From positions 124,001 through 188,000 of the forward strand of contig NZ_JAMTCO010000007.1 of NCBI RefSeq assembly GCF_024171925.1: a stretch of 64,000 nt of DNA, written 5' to 3'. A program made the translations under genes and the position numbers. Below are positions 26,313 through 34,627 of this stretch, in pieces. Source of the stretch: Actinokineospora diospyrosa (lineage in GTDB: Bacteria; Actinomycetota; Actinomycetes; Mycobacteriales; Pseudonocardiaceae). Under the pieces are notes generated by a model. It saw only the letters and a list, made by a program, of their open reading frames with translations, was not told the origin of the DNA and did no database searches. The stretch's first letter is position 1; every line of letters begins with the position of its first letter.

Positions 26313-26951
26313 CTAGCCGCTGGGTGTCGCCTGCCCGACCGCCTTCATCTGGCCGGTCAGGTAGCTGCGCACGACCATCTTCGCCTCGGCGATCACCAGT
26401 GCCTCCGGGAAGAGCTTGCGCCGGAAGGCGAGGTTCAGGATCCCGTCGGCGATCTCGTTGGCGACCGCGACCGGCAGCCGGATGTCCTCGAACGGGATGC
26501 CGAACCGGTCGGCGAGGAAAGAGGCCAGGTTCTCCGCGATCACCGTGTTGTTGTCGCGCTCACCGTCGATCAGCCGCAGGTCGACCACGTCGCCGAAGCG
26601 GATCCGGCTGAACCCGGGGACCTCGCGGTACATCCGCACGTAGCTGTCGAAGATCAGGTCGGCGCCGTCCCACCAGTGCTGCAGGTGCGCCTCGTCGAGC
26701 CTGCGGCTGATCTCGGCCATGAAGTGGTCCAGGTTGCGCTGGGTCAGCGCCTGCACGACCGCCCGCTTGTCCGGGAAGAACTGGTAGAGCGACCCGACCG
26801 CCACCCCCGCGCGTTCGGCGATGAGTGTTGTGGTGACCCCGTCGTAGCCGAGTTCGTCGACCAGCTCCGCACACGCCTCGAGCATCCTCTGCACCCGCTT
26901 GGCGCTGCGCTGCTGCACGGGTTGGCGGCGGAGTGGGGTAGGGCTGGCCAC
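26313..26951 (-). CDS. TetR family transcriptional regulator
   Basis: A 212-residue repressor. The N-terminal helix-turn-helix (about 20-65) reads RMLEACAELVDELGYDGVTTTLIAERAGVAVGSLYQFFPDK, the TetR pattern (quoted in two pieces: RMLEACAELVDELGYDG and VAVGSLYQFFPDK). The ligand-binding helical domain follows. The GTG at 26951 is preceded by AGGAGGAG, which fixes the start. Neighbours suggest targets in the lactone oxidase/aldolase divergent region or its own promoter; a 14-bp inverted repeat lies 128 bases upstream. The ligand is unknown. Confidence 0.92.
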   Translation of the reverse strand: MASPTPLRRQPVQQRSAKRVQRMLEACAELVDELGYDGVTTTLIAERAGVAVGSLYQFFPDKRAVVQALTQRNLDHFMAEISRRLDEAHLQHWWDGADLIFDSYVRMYREVPGFSRIRFGDVVDLRLIDGERDNNTVIAENLASFLADRFGIPFEDIRLPVAVANEIADGILNLAFRRKLFPEALVIAEAKMVVRSYLTGQMKAVGQATPSG

Positions 26952-27078
26952 AGCGTCTCCTCCTGATCGCAGACGTTCATCTTGCCCGTCCAACGACTGA
27001 GGGAGACGCACGAAATGGCCTGGACGCCACTTCCGGGACCAGTTTCCGCTATTACCAACGGGTAGTACCCGAGTGGAG

Positions 27079-27132
27079 CCGCGGACCGGTGCCGGTCGGG
27101 GACGCGAGAAGCACATCAGCACCGGTCCGCGG
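27079..27132. repeat. 14-bp perfect inverted repeat upstream of the TetR gene
   Basis: CCGCGGACCGGTGC (27079-27092) recurs as its exact complement GCACCGGTCCGCGG (27119-27132) with a 26-base spacer. It may be a TetR operator, or paired half-sites, since each arm contains the palindrome ACCGGT. It also could fold as a large hairpin in the mRNA leader. Confidence 0.6.
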
Positions 27133-27189
27133 AGTGCGTGGGCGGCTCGCGCCGCCTGCGACCAACGGTCGTGACCTGCCGTTGATCGA

Positions 27190-27235
27190 CGGTCTGGGCT
27201 CCGCGGCGTCCGGGGGAACGGCGGAACCCAGACCG
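27190..27235 (-). terminator. Terminator of the 27241-27591 gene
   Basis: CGGTCTGGG and inner TCCG pair with CCCAGACCG and CGGA, giving a long interrupted stem just beyond the minus-strand stop at 27241. Confidence 0.65.
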
Positions 27236-27240
27236 CCTGC

Positions 27241-27591
27241 CTAGCGCGCGCTCGCGGTGAGGCGGCGCGACTTGCGGGTACTGCCCTCGGCCTTGCGGCG
27301 CGTGGTGTGCTGGGGCGCGAGGCCCCCGGCGACGAGGTGCTCGTAGGCGGCGCGCCACACCGAGCAGGGCGCCTTCTGCTGGCGCCAGCGGCTCGAGCAG
27401 GTGGGGCAGTTGCCCTTGGCGTCGGGCTCGTGCGCGGTCAGCATCGACCGCCAGCCCTCGGTCAGCCGCGGCAGCTCAGAGCGGGCCACGGACAGCAGCG
27501 ACGGGGCGTCTGCCCTGTTCGCGAGTTCGGTGAGCATGTCCAGCCGCTCCCAAACGGCGCTGCGCAGGACCTGGCCGAGTATCTCGTCCAC
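27241..27591 (-). CDS. Hypothetical protein with CxxC and basic tail
   Basis: A 116-residue protein starting at GTG 27591 (MDEILGQVLRSAVWERLDML). The middle has a cysteine cluster, CPTCSSRW...APCSVW, which may bind zinc or be redox-active. The tail is rich in Arg, Lys and Ser (TTRRKAEGSTRKSRRL). I do not recognise the family. It follows the 27605-27916 gene by 13 bases and is probably its operon partner; both lie divergent from the XRE-TPR regulator. A longer in-frame start overlapping the upstream gene is possible but lacks a Shine-Dalgarno. Confidence 0.7.
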   Translation of the reverse strand: MDEILGQVLRSAVWERLDMLTELANRADAPSLLSVARSELPRLTEGWRSMLTAHEPDAKGNCPTCSSRWRQQKAPCSVWRAAYEHLVAGGLAPQHTTRRKAEGSTRKSRRLTASAR

Positions 27592-27604
27592 CTCAACGTC
27601 ACCG

Positions 27605-27916
27605 TTACCTTTCCGCCTGTTCGGCGGCTTCGCGGAGGGCGTCGCGCAGCTGGCCGAGTTGCCCGCTGGAGAGCACCGCCGTCTCACCGGGTGGCCCGAC
27701 CAGGACCACCTTGTTCTTCTCCACGAGCACCGTCAGGCACCGGTCGCGGTTGATCACGTCCCCGCAGGCGATGCGCCACACCCGGCGCTCACCGACCGAG
27801 CCGTGCAACTCACCGCGGAAGTCCCGGTGGGCCTCGGCGGGCACCTCGACGTGGGGATCCACCCGCCTGGCCTGCGCTGCCACCAAGGGGCTGGGGGCCG
27901 ACCGGAGCAGTTCCAC
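27605..27916 (-). CDS. Hypothetical small protein next to XRE-TPR regulator
   Basis: A 103-residue protein. The second half (RRVWRIACGDVINRDRCLTVLVEKNKVVLVGPPGETAVLSS, described in parts) has two cysteines and a beta-rich pattern ending in a GQLGQLRDALREA helix. The GTG start at 27916 has GGAGGG 12 bases upstream. It diverges from the XRE-TPR gene over 217 bases. Small proteins beside XRE regulators are common in actinobacteria (DUF397 pairs), but this one does not show the DUF397 pattern clearly. Function unknown. Confidence 0.65.
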   Translation of the reverse strand: MELLRSAPSPLVAAQARRVDPHVEVPAEAHRDFRGELHGSVGERRVWRIACGDVINRDRCLTVLVEKNKVVLVGPPGETAVLSSGQLGQLRDALREAAEQAER

Positions 27917-28133
27917 GTTCTCGGTTTCCCTCCGTGCTCGTACGCTTACAACGAACTACATTGAGGCGTGCGGAACGAGATTGGAGCGTCACAGCGCCGA
28001 TCGGCGGTCGTTTGCCGGTGAGCGGTCGAGCGAGTTCAGCCCGACCGATCAGGCTCACCGATCCGCCCTTCTCGCTGCCTGTGAAGTGCGCTTACTCTGC
28101 GGTTGACGCCCGGCGGAGAGTGAGAGGGGCGGA

Positions 28134-29504
28134 ATGAACTCCATCGGATCCTCGGGTTCTCCCATTTCTTCAGACACCTGGGAGGAGCCCGAGATGCGGG
28201 CCGCGCTCGCAGCGCGGGAGGTCAGTTCCGTGTATCGGCTGCTCCGCCGCACTGGTGTGTCGCAGCGCCAGATCGCGGCGATGACCGGCCAGTCGCAGTC
28301 CGAGGTGTCGGAGATCCTCAAGGGTCGTCAGGTGATGGCCTACGACGTGCTCGCCAGGATCGCCGACGGACTGGGTGTCCCGAGGGGATACATGGGCCTC
28401 GCCTACGACGAGGTCACCGCGGTCCGTGTGGCGGTGACCCGCGAGGCCGCGCAGCCTGAGGAGAGCGAAGAGGTGAAGCGTCGGGAGTTCCTGGCACACG
28501 CGGCCGCCGTCACGGTGGGCGCGAACGTGCTGGGCAACAACTCCGGGTCGTGGGTCGCCAACCCGGTCCAAACCCCAGCACCCGGTCGCATCGGCATTAC
28601 CGACGTCCGCCAGGTGGAGGCGGCGACCAGAGCACTGCGGTCGCTGGACTACCAGTACGGCGGTGGGTTCTGCCGGGACGCCGTGGTCGCGCAACTGTCC
28701 TGGGGCCAACAGATGCTCGGTGCCTCCGGGCCCGATCACGTGAAGCAACGCCTGCACGTCGCACTCGCCGACCTGCACAACCTCGCCGGGTGGACCTCGT
28801 TCGACATCGGCCTGACCGATTCCGCCCGCAACCACTTCGGCAAGGCGCTGGAGCTGGCCAAGGCGGGCAAGAGCGAACCGCTCGTCGCGAACATCCTGTA
28901 CCGGATGGGCCGGGTCTACCTGCACAAGGAATCCCCGGACGACGCGCTGAAGATGTTCCAGCTGGGCCAGATCGCCGCCCAGGAGTCCGGTTCCGAGCTC
29001 GCCGTCGCGGTGATCTGCGCCAACCAGGCGTGGGCCTACGCGCTGATGGGGCACAAGGACCAGACCATGAAGCTGATCGGGCGGACCCGCGACGAGTTCG
29101 CCCGCGCCGACCACACCAAGGCCGAGGACTGGGTCCGCTTCTTCAACGAGACCGACGTCTACGCCATGATCGGCACCGTGCACACGGTGTTGGCGCAGAC
29201 CACCGACCCGACGCACACGAAGTTCGCCATCCCGGCGCTGACCAAGGCCATCGACTCCTACGGCGACGACTACGCGCGCAGCCGGGCGTTCAACCTCAGC
29301 GCGCTGGCCACCAACCACATGTTGGAGGGCGACATCGACCACGGGGCCCGGGTGGGCCGCGCGGCGGTGGAGCTGGCCGAGTCGCTGAAGTCCTCCCGGG
29401 TCAAGGACCGGCTCAAGCCGCTGCTCAACGAGGCGACCAAGCGCCGCAACAACGCCGACGCGCGGGAGCTGGCCGAGCAGATCATCAATCTCAGCGTGGC
29501 CTGA
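28134..29504 (+). CDS. XRE family regulator with C-terminal TPR-like domain
   Basis: A 456-residue transcriptional regulator. The N-terminal helix-turn-helix (about 38-85) includes GVSQRQIAAMTGQSQSEVSE, followed by a linker with VKRREFLAHAAAVTVGANVLG, which resembles a Tat-like sequence (RREFL) but is internal. Residues 180-450 are helical repeats (TPR type) of the sort found in NsdA-like actinobacterial developmental regulators. GAGAGGGGCGGA precedes the ATG. TPR domains in such proteins bind peptides or other regulators. It is followed by an APH-fold gene after 38 bases. Confidence 0.9.
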   Translation: MNSIGSSGSPISSDTWEEPEMRAALAAREVSSVYRLLRRTGVSQRQIAAMTGQSQSEVSEILKGRQVMAYDVLARIADGLGVPRGYMGLAYDEVTAVRVAVTREAAQPEESEEVKRREFLAHAAAVTVGANVLGNNSGSWVANPVQTPAPGRIGITDVRQVEAATRALRSLDYQYGGGFCRDAVVAQLSWGQQMLGASGPDHVKQRLHVALADLHNLAGWTSFDIGLTDSARNHFGKALELAKAGKSEPLVANILYRMGRVYLHKESPDDALKMFQLGQIAAQESGSELAVAVICANQAWAYALMGHKDQTMKLIGRTRDEFARADHTKAEDWVRFFNETDVYAMIGTVHTVLAQTTDPTHTKFAIPALTKAIDSYGDDYARSRAFNLSALATNHMLEGDIDHGARVGRAAVELAESLKSSRVKDRLKPLLNEATKRRNNADARELAEQIINLSVA

Positions 29505-29542
29505 CCGGCGTATCGGCAGGTCATCGCCGGCTGTGGGGACCG

Positions 29543-30436
29543 ATGGCCACCGACGGGTTGTTCACCAGGCAGAACCTGGACGCGGCGCTGGCCGCGGTGT
29601 GCGCGCGGGTCGGCGTCGACCCGGCTGGCGCTCGGTTGCTGCGGTTCACCAACAACGCCGTGTTCCGGCTGGCGGGCGACCCGGTCGTCGTCCGGATAGT
29701 CGGTTCGGTCGCGCTGCGGCACCGGGTGCACAAGGTGGTCCGGGTCGCCAAGTGGTTCGCCGAGAACGACGTCCCCGCGGTGCGGTTGACCGCGGGGATC
29801 GAGCAGCCCGTCTGCGTGGGTGACTACGCGGCGACGGTGTGGGACGCCGTGCCCGAGTACGGCGTCCCACCCCGGGCGGCCGATCTGGCCCGGCTGCTGC
29901 GGGTGGTGCACGCCCTCCCGGAGTTGCCGGAGCTGCCGGACTGGGACCCGCTCGACGACGTGCGCAGGCGTCTCGGCGAGGCGGAGGGCCTCGCCGGTGA
30001 CGACCTGGAGTTCCTGCGGGACCGGGTCGAGCAGACCGACGCCCGGCTGCGGGCGCTGAGCTTCCCGTTACCCCGGGGCCTGGTCCACGGCGACGCCCAC
30101 CTGGGCAACCTCATCCCGACCGCCTTCGGCCCGGTGCTGTGCGATTTCGACTCCAGCTGCCTGGGCCCGCCGGAGTGGGACATGACCCCGCTCGCGGTGG
30201 GCGTGAGCCGCTTCGGCGAGCCTGCCGCCCGGTACCGGGAACTGGCCGTCGGCTACGGCTTCGACGTCACTCTGTGGAGTGGTTTTTCGGTACTTCGCGA
30301 AGTACGTGAGCTCAAGCTCATCACCAGTGTCCTACCGATCATGAACAGCAGCCCGCAGGTGCGCCCTGAGCTGCTCCGACGGCTCCGCGACTTCCGCACC
30401 GGCGACACCTCGGCGCGCTGGGCCCGTTACCGCTGA
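29543..30436 (+). CDS. Aminoglycoside phosphotransferase-fold protein
   Basis: A 297-residue kinase-fold protein. The catalytic loop VHGDAHLGNLIP has the APH Asp, and CDFDSSCLGPPEWDM is the metal-binding region. An N-terminal lobe with VVVRIVGS could hold the nucleotide, though the usual Lys is replaced around RIVG, so ATP binding differs from true APH enzymes. The C-terminal part has REVRELKLIT typical of this group. The substrate is unknown; many such proteins are small-molecule kinases not linked to resistance. Probably co-transcribed with the XRE-TPR gene. Confidence 0.85.
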   Translation: MATDGLFTRQNLDAALAAVCARVGVDPAGARLLRFTNNAVFRLAGDPVVVRIVGSVALRHRVHKVVRVAKWFAENDVPAVRLTAGIEQPVCVGDYAATVWDAVPEYGVPPRAADLARLLRVVHALPELPELPDWDPLDDVRRRLGEAEGLAGDDLEFLRDRVEQTDARLRALSFPLPRGLVHGDAHLGNLIPTAFGPVLCDFDSSCLGPPEWDMTPLAVGVSRFGEPAARYRELAVGYGFDVTLWSGFSVLREVRELKLITSVLPIMNSSPQVRPELLRRLRDFRTGDTSARWARYR

Positions 30437-30575
30437 ACCGGCTTTTCGACCGGATGGCGGTATCCCGGTGGGTAACGGACTGCGCATCGTGAACGACGCC
30501 AGGGTCAGCGGGCCGGATGTACTGCGCGGAAACCGCACCTGGTCACTGTCCGTGTCGGCCCCACGCGAGGTGCTC

Positions 30576-30854
30576 ATGTTCCGGTACCGGCGACGCGCCC
30601 TGGCTTCGGCCCGCGCACTCGACCAGGCGGTCAACAGCCAGCTGGCCTGCGTGGCCAAGCTGCCGGAGGACGCTCGACGCCGCTCGGCCGACCACCTCGC
30701 CGAGTTGGTGGGCCTGGCCCGCGCCTACCGCGCGTACGCCAAGGGGTGGATCTCCTACCGGGAGTTGGAGAGCCGCGGTCGGATCGCCACCGCGCGGCTG
30801 TCGCACCTGCGGGCCCCGCACCCCGCGGCGGCGCACCTCACCGAGCGGGACTGA
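30576..30854 (+). CDS. Hypothetical small basic protein
   Basis: A 92-residue Arg/Ala-rich helical protein beginning MFRYRRRALASARALDQAV. No domain recognised. The ATG at 30576 has GCGAGG five bases upstream; a GTG at 30468 would add 36 residues without a clear Shine-Dalgarno. It follows the APH-fold gene at a distance and precedes a DnaA-box cluster. Predicted soluble, function unknown. Confidence 0.55.
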   Translation: MFRYRRRALASARALDQAVNSQLACVAKLPEDARRRSADHLAELVGLARAYRAYAKGWISYRELESRGRIATARLSHLRAPHPAAAHLTERD

Positions 30855-30963
30855 CCACTCGGCGTTGCGCCGTTCGGCCCACCTCGAACCGCTCAATCGG
30901 TTGCTCGGCTTCGGCAACTCGGCGTTGAACGGCTCCATCCCCTCGCCGAACCGCCCGGCCCCC

Positions 30964-31017
30964 TGTGGATAACTCCCCCCACTTTATCCACAACTGTGGA
31001 CAACTCGGTGTGGATTA
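30964..31017. promoter_or_regulatory. Cluster of four DnaA-box-like 9-mers
   Basis: TGTGGATAA (30964-30972), TTATCCACA (30984-30992) and TGTGGACAA (30995-31003) are perfect DnaA boxes in alternating orientation, and TGTGGATTA (31009-31017) has one mismatch. All lie within 54 bases in the intergenic gap, between convergent genes, so a promoter role is unlikely. See findings. Confidence 0.65.
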
Positions 31018-31054
31018 CTCCGGGGTACTGGGGATACCTGAATCGATCCCCAGG

Positions 31055-32071
31055 TCAGGACACCGGTGCGCGGGTGAGCACGACCGCGAAGCCGAACGCC
31101 AGTCCCATGATCGCCAACTCCAGCCCGGCCCAGGTGACCAGCGCGGTGCTCCGGTGCGCGGCGATGGCGGGCATCAGCCGCCAGCGGATCTTGGCGCCGA
31201 GGACCGCCAAACCGACCAGGCAGGCGGTCTTGAGCAGCACCAGCACGCCGTAGCGGGTGCCGACCAGCGCCTCGAGCAGCGGGATGTTCGGGTTGACCAG
31301 CAGTTCCACCGCGCCGTTGAACACCCCGGTCGCCGTGACGACGACCAGGCAGATGGTGGCGAGCTTGGAGAAGCGCGGCAGGGCGTGCGCCAGGAGGGTC
31401 CGGTTGGCGGCCAAGAGGACGACGACCGCGCCCAGACCGCCCGTCCACGCCGCCGCCGACATCACGTGCAGCTCCATGGAGATCATCGTGAAGTCGTGCC
31501 ACCGCCAGTTCGTGGCGTGACCGGTGACCGGTAGCGGCAACAGCGCGAACAGCGCCACCGCCGCGCGCAGTTCGGCGGGCACCGACTCGCCCGCGCGCAC
31601 CGACCACACCGATAACCCGAAGCTGATCGCGGCGAAGGCGGCGACGAACACCAGCGCCTTGCCCGCGCCGACGGTGCCGATGTAGTCGAAGACCGACGCG
31701 GCGGACACGTTCGCGCCCGGTCGCAGCTCCGCGGTCTGCAGCACCAGGGCCACCAGCGCGGTCACGACCCACACCAGGGCGCTGAGCATCGCGACCCGCC
31801 GCGCGCCTGCCAACACCGGCTCGGCGAGCTTCGGCCGGTCGAAGCCGATCAGCAGCGGCAGCAGGCTCAGCCCGACCGTCACCACCGCGGCCATGTCGAG
31901 CAGGACGCGGACGATCGGGAGACCGACCCGGACCACCACCGCCGGTTCCGGCAACCCGGGGATCGGTTCCGCCGCGGTGACCGCGAGGCCGACGAGGACG
32001 CCGACGATCGAGGACACCACGAGGCCCGCCGCGAGCCACGGGTGGTGGGTGGTGGTCCGGGTGCTGGTCAC
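31055..32071 (-). CDS. copD: CopD-type copper transport membrane protein
   Basis: A 338-residue polytopic protein with about eight or nine transmembrane helices. The conserved CopD segment WRWHDFTMISMELHVMSAAAWTGGL (here in part, WHDFTMISMELHVMSAAAW) contains the His residues and the Ala-Ala-Trp-x-Gly pattern of copper resistance D. The GTG at 32071 overlaps the copC TGA, giving tight coupling. With CopC and YcnI it forms a copper import or handling set; in CopCD systems CopC delivers copper to CopD for uptake across the inner membrane. The upstream in-frame extension is inside copC and was dropped. Confidence 0.9.
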   Translation of the reverse strand: MTSTRTTTHHPWLAAGLVVSSIVGVLVGLAVTAAEPIPGLPEPAVVVRVGLPIVRVLLDMAAVVTVGLSLLPLLIGFDRPKLAEPVLAGARRVAMLSALVWVVTALVALVLQTAELRPGANVSAASVFDYIGTVGAGKALVFVAAFAAISFGLSVWSVRAGESVPAELRAAVALFALLPLPVTGHATNWRWHDFTMISMELHVMSAAAWTGGLGAVVVLLAANRTLLAHALPRFSKLATICLVVVTATGVFNGAVELLVNPNIPLLEALVGTRYGVLVLLKTACLVGLAVLGAKIRWRLMPAIAAHRSTALVTWAGLELAIMGLAFGFAVVLTRAPVS

Positions 32072-32613
32072 TTCTCGCTGCCCCCGACCCGCAGCGCCAG
32101 GAACACGCCCGCGCCGAGCAGCACGGCCGCGCCCGCGATCCAGATCCACACCGGGACACCGCCGTCGTCCTCGGCGGCGGCCTGGCCGGTGGTGGGGGCG
32201 ACCTCCGCCGCGCGTGCCGGGGTGCCGGTACCCGCCGCGGTCAGCGTGAACTTGATCTCGCCGGAGACCGGGTGGCCGTCCGCGGACAGGATGCGGTAGC
32301 CGACCCGGTAGTCACCGGCCGGGCCGAGCGGGCGCAGCGGGGCCGAGACGACGTTGCCGCGCACCGCGGCCTTGCCGCCCTGCCACTGGCCCGTCCCGTC
32401 CGGTCCGACCACGACGATCGAGTTGAGGTTCTCGCCCGCCTGCACCGGCTGGTCGAAGGTCAGCTCGATCGTGCTCGGGCCCGAGTCGACCGACGCCTTG
32501 TCCGCCGGGGTGCTGGACACCAGTTGGTTGTGCGCCAACGCGGGCCCGGCGAGGGCGACGGTGGCGAGCGCGGCCACCGCGAGCGCCGCGAGGCCGCGGC
32601 CCAGTGCGCGCAT
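32068..32613 (-). CDS. copC: CopC domain copper-binding protein with C-terminal anchor
   Basis: A 181-residue exported protein. The signal peptide MRALGRGLAALAVAALATVALAGPALA is followed directly by H28 in AHNQLVSSTPADKA, the N-terminal His of the copper-binding brace. The CopC fold (28-127) includes LTFDQPVQ and YRILSADGHPVSGEIKF, where the DGH His completes the Cu(II) site. A Pro/Ala linker and C-terminal transmembrane helix (about 155-175) tether it outside the cell. Spacing to YcnI is 3 bases and it overlaps copD. Confidence 0.94.
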   Translation of the reverse strand: MRALGRGLAALAVAALATVALAGPALAHNQLVSSTPADKASVDSGPSTIELTFDQPVQAGENLNSIVVVGPDGTGQWQGGKAAVRGNVVSAPLRPLGPAGDYRVGYRILSADGHPVSGEIKFTLTAAGTGTPARAAEVAPTTGQAAAEDDGGVPVWIWIAGAAVLLGAGVFLALRVGGSEK

Positions 32614-32616
32614 CGG

Positions 32617-33387
32617 TCAGTTCCCCGCCTTCGCGGCGGCGACCGCCCGACGCGCCCGCAGGGTCGCACCGGCACCGAGGCCCAGGCCGAGCGCGCCGAC
32701 GACGAGACCCGCGCCACCGAGCCAGCGGGCGGTGGTGTCCGAGCTCTTCGCCGCCGCGGCCTCGGTCTTCTCGCCGTGGGTGTCGGTGGCGGTCGCGGCC
32801 GGTGCGGCGGCCGCGTGGTCGTCGCCACCCGCGGCGGCCTTGGTCAGCTTGACGACGGGGGCCGGGTGCTCGGGCTCCTCGGCACCGGCGGCGGGCGGCG
32901 GGGCGTCCCAGGACACGACCTTGCCGCTGTCGTAGGTCTGCACCGCCGGGAGCACGAGCTGGTCGGTCTCGGGCAGCGCGCCACCGGAGACCTCGAACTC
33001 GGCGAACTCGCCGGGGCCGATGCGGGTGCCCGCGGCCGCGGTCCAGGTGACCGAGCTGACCGCCTCGGTGATCTCGGCGCCGTGCGAGGTGATCGGCTTG
33101 GCCAGCTTGCCCTTGACGATGGTGGCGGTCCAGCCGGGCAACGGCTTGGTGCGCAGCGAGGCGATCGGGGTCTCGGCCGGGAACTTCACCTCGACCTTGA
33201 CGGTGCCCGCGGTGTTGTCCTCGTTCGGCACCCGGAAGGTGATCTTGGTGTAGCCGCCCTGGACGGCGGGCTCGCCGAGGACCTTGGCGGTCACGTGCGC
33301 GGAGGCGATGCCCGAGGTGAACAGGACAGCGGTACCGGCGGCGGCGAGCACAACCCCGGCGCGCGCGGCGAAACGATAAGTCGACAT
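32617..33387 (-). CDS. ycnI: YcnI family copper-associated protein
   Basis: A 256-residue exported protein. The signal peptide ends GIASA with H29 next (SAHVTAKV), matching the metal-brace His of the DUF1775/YcnI domain. The domain (29-180) shows YTKITFRVPNED, PIASLRTKPLPGW and ITSHGAEITEAVSSVTW with the conserved Trp. A His/Asp/Ala-rich linker (DDHAAAAPAATATDTHGEK) precedes a C-terminal membrane helix. YcnI proteins bind Cu(II) and act as chaperones with CopC/CopD. AGGAG lies 9 bases before the ATG. First gene of the copper operon. Confidence 0.93.
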   Translation of the reverse strand: MSTYRFAARAGVVLAAAGTAVLFTSGIASAHVTAKVLGEPAVQGGYTKITFRVPNEDNTAGTVKVEVKFPAETPIASLRTKPLPGWTATIVKGKLAKPITSHGAEITEAVSSVTWTAAAGTRIGPGEFAEFEVSGGALPETDQLVLPAVQTYDSGKVVSWDAPPPAAGAEEPEHPAPVVKLTKAAAGGDDHAAAAPAATATDTHGEKTEAAAAKSSDTTARWLGGAGLVVGALGLGLGAGATLRARRAVAAAKAGN

Positions 33388-33451
33388 AGCGAGGTATCTC
33401 CTGAAGGAAGGGGTCGAGTCAGACACGACTCGCGAAGGGGGTGCGGGGGCT

Positions 33452-33997
33452 TCAGGAGGGGACTGGGGGACCGCGCCGTCCGCAGACGACGCGTAAGAGG
33501 ACCGTCAGCAGGTGGTTGGCGGTGGTGGTGACGGTCAGCGCGGGTTGCGGCGTGGTCGGCGGGAGGCTGGTCGTCAGCACCCGGACCAGGCCGGTGACCG
33601 CGCTCGCGATCGCGTTGAGCGCCGCACCGGCCACGGTGAGCAGGACCGCGTTGATCACCGTGGCCGCGACGTGCGTGACCAGCATCAGGCCACCGCTGAC
33701 CGCGGGGGTGTGCTGGTGGCCGTCGTGCGGCACCGCGATGTCGGTGAGCAGCACGTGCAGGCAGAGCTGGCTGACCCCGAGCAGCGCCAGGGTCGCCACG
33801 AGGCCGCCGCGCCGGTCGGCCAGCGCCGTCCCGGCCCACCCGACCAGCGCCGTCAGTGCCAGCGTGACCGCCGTGTCCGGGATCCCGCCGCCCGCCATGC
33901 CGTGCGCGGAGATCGCCAGTGCCGCGCTCGACCCACCCAGGAGCGCGCCCCGCAGCACGCGCGGGGCGCGCGGCGGGCTCACTCGACCGGGGGGCAC
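33452..33997 (-). CDS. Putative multi-span membrane protein at copper cluster
   Basis: A 181-residue protein with about four to five transmembrane helices. A His-rich loop, HDGHQHT, follows LCLHVLLTDIAVP and could bind metal. The position upstream of ycnI on the same strand suggests a role with copper, which is an inference. The start is uncertain: GTG codons at 34039, 33997 and 33982 are all in frame without a clear Shine-Dalgarno. I took the middle one. Confidence 0.7.
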   Translation of the reverse strand: MPPGRVSPPRAPRVLRGALLGGSSAALAISAHGMAGGGIPDTAVTLALTALVGWAGTALADRRGGLVATLALLGVSQLCLHVLLTDIAVPHDGHQHTPAVSGGLMLVTHVAATVINAVLLTVAGAALNAIASAVTGLVRVLTTSLPPTTPQPALTVTTTANHLLTVLLRVVCGRRGPPVPS

Positions 33998-34073
33998 AAC
34001 CCAACAGCGTAAGCGCTGGTGTCCAGAGGTCTCGACCACAGTCCGGGTGGCGGGACCCGGTCACGCCCCGCGA

Positions 34074-34532
34074 TCAGACCCCGAGCGCGCTCAGCAACCG
34101 GCCCTCCAGCTGGTCCAACTCGGTGGACACCGCCCGGTGCGCCGCCCGCCTGCGGGCGGTCGGCATCCGCTCCGACGCCCGGATCGCGGCCGCGAGCTGG
34201 CGCAACCTGGTGTCGGCCGCGTCGGCGAACGCGCGCTCCTGCGGCGAGGCGTCCGGCTTGGTCCGCAGCTCGGTGATCCCGGACGCGGCACCGGCGATGC
34301 GGGCGTGCAACGCGCCGCCCTTGCCGGAGTAGTGGCCCAGGTCGTCCACCGCGATGCCCAGCCTGCGGGCCTTGCGCCGGTCCCAGCTGTCGCGCACCGC
34401 AGCAGCCGACTTGAGCAGGTACGGCGTCACCACCGGCAACACGGCGGGCGCGAGCACCTTCGCCACCGCGATCGCGTTCTTGGCCTTCGCGGGCGTGATC
34501 AGGGGCAGGTCCGCCACCTTCTTGCGCGCCAT
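34074..34532 (-). CDS. DUF6474 family protein
   Basis: A 152-residue actinobacterial protein beginning MARKKVADLPLITPAKAKNAIAVAKV. A hydrophobic stretch (APAVLPVVTPYLLKSAA) may associate with the membrane, followed by a helical, Arg-rich region with RRKARRLGIAVDDL. The pattern matches DUF6474. Function unknown. Divergent from the TM0106 nuclease gene over 95 bases. Confidence 0.8.
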   Translation of the reverse strand: MARKKVADLPLITPAKAKNAIAVAKVLAPAVLPVVTPYLLKSAAAVRDSWDRRKARRLGIAVDDLGHYSGKGGALHARIAGAASGITELRTKPDASPQERAFADAADTRLRQLAAAIRASERMPTARRRAAHRAVSTELDQLEGRLLSALGV

Positions 34533-34627
34533 GACATGAACCTACTTGGCGTGATCGCCCCCGGCACGCCCACGGGTCGAATCGGGCGGTACCGGAATCG
34601 TCGGCCACCGCAACTAAGCTGCGCAGT

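Noticed and set aside
28485..28545. Tat signal peptide in the XRE-TPR regulator (RREFL)
   Set aside because: It is internal, after a DNA-binding domain; a soluble regulator would not be exported.
29543..30436. Aminoglycoside resistance gene
   Set aside because: It has the APH fold but the ATP-binding Lys context is altered and many chromosomal APH-fold proteins are not resistance enzymes.
30468..30575. Longer N-terminus for the 30576-30854 gene
   Set aside because: GTG 30468 lacks a Shine-Dalgarno and the added residues look unlike the rest.
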